DNA of 12,206 bases. Origin: Alphaproteobacteria bacterium. Its GTDB lineage: Bacteria; Pseudomonadota; Alphaproteobacteria; RF32; CAG-239. Shown in pieces: positions 9,127 to 12,206 of the stretch. The stretch's first letter is position 1. Every line of letters starts with the position of its first letter. Made by a program: the position numbers and the translations under genes. The stretch lies in NCBI GenBank assembly GCA_017557925.1, contig JAFYWO010000005.1, positions 1 to 12,206 of the forward strand, written 5' to 3'. The notes beneath the pieces are model-generated. The model made no database searches. It saw only the letters and a list, made by a program, of their open reading frames with translations, and was not told where the DNA came from.

Positions 9127-9325
9127 AGTACCAATAAATTTACTTAAAAAAATTTTTAAAGCAAGCTAAAAAATTATAGTATTTTGATACCTCAAAACAA
9201 CATTAGATAAATACCAAACCAGCATATCAACAGATAACAAATAAAAAGTCTTAAAGTTGCACTAATACTGATAATTATAAATCCGTTATTTGCCACTTTA
9301 TTCCATAAGAACTAAATACAAAAAA
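9127..9325. other. AT-rich intergenic spacer without recognisable gene
   Basis: This is the rest of the 296-nt gap between the minus-strand gene of unknown function and the adenylate kinase gene. It is strongly AT-rich. I see no supported coding frame, tRNA, repeat family or attachment site. A distant 7-bp inverted pair (TATCAAA at 9121-9127 and TTTGATA at 9183-9189) is present but unremarkable in such sequence. A small RNA cannot be excluded by eye. Confidence 0.5.
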
Positions 9326-9350
9326 GCTCCTAACTTTTAAGGTTAAGAGC
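9326..9350 (-). terminator. Intrinsic terminator after the adenylate kinase gene
   Basis: On the minus strand GCTCTTAAC pairs with GTTAGGAGC around a 7-nt loop, nine pairs including one G-U wobble, followed by six T's (9325-9320). On the plus strand the wobble becomes a C-A mismatch, although a T-run follows there too, so the structure favours the minus-strand transcript. It lies 33 nt after the kinase stop codon. Confidence 0.85.
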
Positions 9351-9383
9351 ATTTTTTTTATAACAAAACAATCACAAAAGCAC

Positions 9384-10040
9384 TTATACCAATAAGTCCT
9401 TATTTGCCTCCAGAAATTCTCTTGCAATATCATTACCTTCTGCAGTCCCCTCATACCAAAAGAAGTTCTTTCCTTCATTTTTAAGTTCCAACACAGCAGG
9501 TAAAGTCATTTCTTCATACTCGGCCAAACGTTCAGGCAAAACACTATCATCTTTTCGTTGAATAAGCTTTCCTCCACATTCACAAACACCATCTCCCACA
9601 TTATGAGCCATTCCGCACTTCTCACAAATTCTACGTTTTTTTACTCTTTCCAAAATAAGGTCTTTAGGTGTATCTCTGAAAATAACCGCAGTTGCAAAAT
9701 TATCCATCAATTTATGAAATTCTCTTACCTGTCCGACAGTCCTCGGATAACCATCCAAAATCAAAACTTTTGCATCAATATTTTTCAATTCTTTAATAAG
9801 CATCTCTTTAACAATATCATCAGGAGCAAGCCCCCCCTCTTTCATATTTGCTTGCAACTTTAACCCCAAAGGTGTGCCGTTCTTTTTTTCACGCCTAATC
9901 ATTTCACCAACAGAAACATCTGCAACATCACTATCTTTTAATCCGTATTTTTCTTTCAACTCATTAATAAGACACATAGAAATATATCCTTTACCTGAAG
10001 CGGGCGCTCCAATCAATGAGATTACAAACTTGTTATTCAT
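9384..10040 (-). CDS. adk: Divergent adenylate kinase with Cys4 LID
   Basis: The fold is that of adenylate kinase, which converts ATP plus AMP to two ADP. From the chosen start the protein has 218 residues. The P-loop is GAPASGKG (11-18), followed by DGYPRT (96-101) and RKDD (162-165) with ERLAEYEEMTLP after it, all as in the family. The LID carries four cysteines (139, 142, 153, 155) spaced C-x2-C-x10-C-x-C, a likely zinc site. The segment that is normally STGDMLR in the AMP pocket reads SVGEMIR here, so substrate preference may differ. It could be a second copy or a related nucleoside monophosphate kinase rather than the housekeeping adk of the ribosomal-protein operon. I prefer the ATG at 10040 because AGGAAAG lies 11 nt upstream and the first strand follows directly; an in-frame ATG at 10064 would add eight residues. 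Confidence 0.82.
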   Translation of the reverse strand: MNNKFVISLIGAPASGKGYISMCLINELKEKYGLKDSDVADVSVGEMIRREKKNGTPLGLKLQANMKEGGLAPDDIVKEMLIKELKNIDAKVLILDGYPRTVGQVREFHKLMDNFATAVIFRDTPKDLILERVKKRRICEKCGMAHNVGDGVCECGGKLIQRKDDSVLPERLAEYEEMTLPAVLELKNEGKNFFWYEGTAEGNDIAREFLEANKDLLV

Positions 10041-10078
10041 ATCTGTTTTTACTTTCCTAATCATTTATCCAAACTCAA

Positions 10079-10108
10079 AAGAAGCTTCATTAAAACAAGA
10101 AGCTTCTT
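10079..10108 (-). terminator. Candidate terminator between lipoprotein and kinase genes
   Basis: AAGAAGCTTC (10079-10088) and GAAGCTTCTT (10099-10108) form a perfect 10-bp stem with a 10-nt loop. On the minus strand the stem follows the lipoprotein stop by 25 nt and runs into TTTTGAG, a short T-run, so it would act as a moderate terminator or attenuator ahead of the kinase gene. The stem contains the palindrome GAAGCTTC twice. Confidence 0.5.
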
Positions 10109-10133
10109 CATAATAAAACAAAATTCTTAAATT

Positions 10134-11375
10134 TTATTTTATATATTCTTCCAAATCTTCAACGTTAATTTCTTCATATTCCTCAGAGGTATTAGAAGTT
10201 TCAGAAGCATTCACTCTTACAATATTACCTTTATTGGATTCCGGCTTCAATATCAATTTATTAGAGGTAACAACAGCATCTTCCGGTATTGTAAGAGCCT
10301 GTCTGCCACCTTTAATAGCCGTAGGTTGACCATTTGAATTATTCTTGCCACCATTTAAAGAAGCGCTGATGTCATCACTTACAGTGACATATTCTTTACT
10401 GTTCAAATTGTTATTAACCTCTTCAACCGTATCCTCAACAACATCTTCAACAGTATCCTTAACATCTTCAATTTCTTCTTCAACAACTTCAGCAACTTCT
10501 TCTTTTGCATGGTTAATCAATTCTTCTTTAACTTCAGGTCTGTAAGTAGCTTTTTGCTCAACTTTTGGTGCTACTTCTTCCTCTTCTTCAGGAGCTCTCA
10601 AATTAGGCTTCAATGGATGAGCATCTTTAGGCAACCTAATCATTGCATAACCGGAACCGCCTCCATACGCAGGACCGCTCATTCCAATAGAGTAGTATCC
10701 GCCTAAATATCCATAATCCATATCAATATAATCTATACTAAACATAGCACGAATATTTGTCGTCCCCATACTTGTCATATCACATTCAAAACCATTTCCG
10801 TTAAGAACAATATTATTATTATTTTTTACATACAAAACAGCTTTATCAGGTTTACATACAAACGGTGTCTGTCCGTTATAGCTTAAATTATAACCTAAAA
10901 CCAAATTTAAGGCTGTTTTCCCCTTAACCTGTGCAGCATCAATCAACTTCACTCCGTCAAAATAAACATAACTTGGAGTTACACCTATTTTTGCAGGTAT
11001 CGTCAAATACGGATTAACACAAACGTGAGCTTGCGGATTAGCCTCACACAACAAAGCAGTTGTATCTGCATTATTATCCACCAAATGAGCTAATGCATTA
11101 AAAACATACTGTTTTGCTGTAGACATTTCCGCTGGAGCACATTGTTTATCACGACAAACCAATAAAGAATTCAAATCCGGTATTCTTTTATTAAACACTC
11201 TGGCATCAACCTCAGGATTACTCATGAACATTGTATTATTCTCAACTTGAGGATAAACAATCTTTTCATCCGAAACCATGACATCTTCGTTATTAGTCCA
11301 ATAAGAAGAACCAGAACAAGACACTAAACCTATAATTCCGGCTCCCAAAAACAAATTATAAAATATTTTTTGCAC
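10134..11375 (-). CDS. Lipoprotein of unknown function with acidic segment
   Basis: I do not recognise the family. The 413-residue product starts with a lipoprotein signal ending in lipobox LVSC, with lipidated Cys20 and Ser at +2, which favours the outer membrane. The mature N-terminal half has six cysteines (74, 79, 110, 119, 174, 198) that could form three disulfides, consistent with a periplasmic fold. A Gly/Tyr-rich stretch (about 221-243) is followed by a very acidic Glu/Val-rich segment (about 262-320) with heptad-like repetition, which looks extended or coiled coil. The C-terminal ~90 residues are polar and Asn/Ser-rich and end in an acidic tail. The start codon is GTG (11375-11373); AAAGG lies 9 nt before it. 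It is divergent from the nuclease gene. A scaffold or cell-surface role is only a guess. Confidence 0.85.
   Translation of the reverse strand: MQKIFYNLFLGAGIIGLVSCSGSSYWTNNEDVMVSDEKIVYPQVENNTMFMSNPEVDARVFNKRIPDLNSLLVCRDKQCAPAEMSTAKQYVFNALAHLVDNNADTTALLCEANPQAHVCVNPYLTIPAKIGVTPSYVYFDGVKLIDAAQVKGKTALNLVLGYNLSYNGQTPFVCKPDKAVLYVKNNNNIVLNGNGFECDMTSMGTTNIRAMFSIDYIDMDYGYLGGYYSIGMSGPAYGGGSGYAMIRLPKDAHPLKPNLRAPEEEEEVAPKVEQKATYRPEVKEELINHAKEEVAEVVEEEIEDVKDTVEDVVEDTVEEVNNNLNSKEYVTVSDDISASLNGGKNNSNGQPTAIKGGRQALTIPEDAVVTSNKLILKPESNKGNIVRVNASETSNTSEEYEEINVEDLEEYIK
10423..10488 (-). repeat. Imperfect tandem repeat in the lipoprotein gene
   Basis: Three adjacent imperfect units of 24, 21 and 21 nt, each beginning TCAA on the plus strand, run from 10423 to 10488. 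The first two share the core TCAAC-GTATCCT-AACA. They are multiples of three, so the frame is kept, and they encode the Asp/Glu-Val-rich heptad-like stretch around VEDVVEDTVEEV. Such units can expand or contract by slippage. Confidence 0.45.
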
Positions 11376-11400
11376 GCTAACTAACCTTTAACAAAAATTA

Positions 11401-11406
11401 AGTATA
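11401..11406 (-). promoter_or_regulatory. Possible -10 element for the lipoprotein gene
   Basis: In the 68-nt divergent gap the minus strand reads TATACT (five of six consensus bases), which would give a leader of roughly 20-25 nt with the AAAGG ribosome-binding sequence inside it. The -35 position has only a weak match (TGTAGA at 17 bp), so this is tentative. I see no confident promoter for the plus-strand nuclease in the same gap. Confidence 0.28.
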
Positions 11407-11443
11407 TACAATTTTAAGTAAAATCTACACCGAAAGTCTTATA

Positions 11444-11956
11444 ATGAAAAGAAAATTGTCAAAAATATACACACCCTATATAACATTGATATTTACCCTT
11501 ATTATTCCATTAATCTGCACTTTATCCGTAAATGCGGAAGAAATTAAAGCTCCATCTTATATGGTAAAGATAATTGACGGAGACAGCTTGGAGATAAACT
11601 CTATTCAAATACGCCTACAAGGAATAGATTCTCCCGAATATACCCAATCCTGCAAATTATCACCAAAACAAACAACCCCCTGCGGTAAACATTCTATAGA
11701 ATACTTAAAAGACTTAATAAAAGACAAAACCATAACCTGCACATTACATTCTAAAGACAAATACAACAGAGAACTTTGCACCTGCTATGCAGATGATACA
11801 AACATAAATCAAGCTTTAGTAAAAAATGGTTATGCTCTATCTTATTTAAGCAACGAATACAAAAATGAAGAACTTTATGCTAAAAAACACAAACTGGGAA
11901 TATGGAACACCAAATTTATGCACCCAAGACTTTTTCGCCAGCTAAATAGCAAATAA
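11444..11956 (+). CDS. Secreted staphylococcal-type nuclease (thermonuclease)
   Basis: The 170-residue product has a hydrophobic signal peptide (about 1-31, likely cut after VNA) and one SNase domain that cleaves DNA and RNA with calcium. Active-site residues are all present when aligned with S. aureus nuclease: Asp47 in DGDS, Arg57, Asp62 and Glu65 in [10 protein letters not shown], and Arg109 in DKYNREL. The mature part has five cysteines (70, 80, 99, 112, 114), several at positions common in periplasmic SNases. The product should act in the periplasm or outside the cell, in nutrient scavenging or DNA clearance; that role is inferred. The ATG has only a weak GAAAG upstream and an in-frame stop at 11399 rules out a longer start. 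It is transcribed away from the lipoprotein gene. No clear terminator hairpin follows, only a T-run at 11963-11970. Confidence 0.92.
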   Translation: MKRKLSKIYTPYITLIFTLIIPLICTLSVNAEEIKAPSYMVKIIDGDSLEINSIQIRLQGIDSPEYTQSCKLSPKQTTPCGKHSIEYLKDLIKDKTITCTLHSKDKYNRELCTCYADDTNINQALVKNGYALSYLSNEYKNEELYAKKHKLGIWNTKFMHPRLFRQLNSK

Positions 11957-11991
11957 ACAAAACTTTTTTTCATTTTTACATCAGATTCCTA

Positions 11992-12019
11992 TTGACTCTC
12001 TAAATTTCTTATGTATATT
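11992..12019 (+). promoter_or_regulatory. Sigma70-type promoter for rplU
   Basis: TTGACT (11992-11997) and TATATT (12014-12019) are separated by 16 bp, each five of six to consensus. Transcription would begin near 12026, about 37 nt before the rplU ATG. The location and quality fit a ribosomal protein operon promoter. Confidence 0.72.
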
Positions 12020-12062
12020 GCTCAAAAAAGTTATGTTTAAATCTACAAAACAGGTGAATAAA

Positions 12063-12206
12063 ATGTATGCAGTAATTAAAACAGGCGGCAAGCAATATAA
12101 AGTAGCATCTAATGATGTTATCAAAATTGAAAAAATTGCTGGTGTTGCCGGAAATGAAGTTATTTTTAACGAAGTATTAGCTATGGATGATGTTATCGGC
12201 ACTCCA
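12063..12206 (+). CDS. rplU: Large ribosomal subunit protein bL21, 3' end missing
   Basis: The first 48 codons of the L21 gene are present and the rest lies outside the window; the full protein is usually a little over 100 residues. The N-terminus [14 protein letters not shown] is the family signature, followed by the expected VIKIEKI segment. L21 binds 23S rRNA in the 50S subunit. AGGTGA lies 5 nt before the ATG. In most bacteria rpmA (L27), often followed by obgE, comes next, so those genes are expected just beyond the window. Confidence 0.96.
   Translation, partial: MYAVIKTGGKQYKVASNDVIKIEKIAGVAGNEVIFNEVLAMDDVIGTP

Noticed and set aside
9144..9159. CtrA-like site TTAA-N-TTAA in the spacer
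   Set aside because: The half-sites are 8 bp apart instead of the 7 bp of the Caulobacter consensus and lie in an A/T run where chance matches are expected.
9275..9478. 67-codon minus-strand frame overlapping the end of the kinase gene
   Set aside because: It runs through the kinase 3' end in another frame and across the terminator hairpin; it has no ribosome-binding site or recognisable product.
11387..11400. CtrA-like TTAA pair in the lipoprotein/nuclease divergent gap
   Set aside because: The gap between half-sites is 6 bp, not 7, so it does not meet the consensus.
11440..11445. TATAAT at the start of the nuclease gene as a -10 box
   Set aside because: It overlaps the only usable ATG, has no -35 at 16-18 bp, and transcription from it would omit the start codon and signal peptide.

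Overview
The window is an AT-rich stretch of a bacterial chromosome, almost certainly from an alphaproteobacterium. Three things point there: a CckA-type hybrid histidine kinase (the alphaproteobacterial cell-cycle kinase), a short DnaA-like Hda/HdaA protein, and a eukaryote/Agrobacterium-type phosphoglucomutase. The very low GC content and the unrecognised proteins suggest an uncultured, AT-rich host-associated or gut lineage; that placement is inference. I see no phage, transposon, CRISPR, tRNA or rRNA signature.

Layout. 2-6098 (+) is a tightly packed run: phosphoglucomutase (5' end cut by the window edge), cckA, hda, truB and rpsO. Spacings are 12 nt, 1 nt, a 4-nt ATGA overlap and 31 nt, so the first four genes at least look like one operon. 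pnp follows (6191-8308, +) after a 92-nt leader holding two tandem hairpins, in the classical truB-rpsO-pnp order. A symmetrical hairpin at 8324-8354 can end transcription from both sides. 8356-11375 (-) holds a Phe-rich protein of unknown function, a divergent adenylate kinase with a Cys4 LID, and a lipoprotein of unknown function with a long acidic segment; candidate terminators lie after the kinase and after the lipoprotein gene. A divergent 68-nt gap then leads to a secreted staphylococcal-type nuclease (11444-11956, +). The window ends in the first 48 codons of rplU (+), which has its own near-consensus promoter.

Functionally, the first block joins sugar-phosphate interconversion, cell-cycle signalling (CckA), control of replication initiation (Hda on the sliding clamp), tRNA pseudouridylation and the S15/PNPase translation-RNA decay pair. 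The most interesting points are the apparent co-transcription of cckA with hda, a second perfect sliding-clamp motif at the C-terminus of Hda lying across the truB start codon, the tandem hairpins in the pnp leader, and three minus-strand genes that are divergent or unrecognised. I did not find a convincing new multi-gene defence or mobile system.
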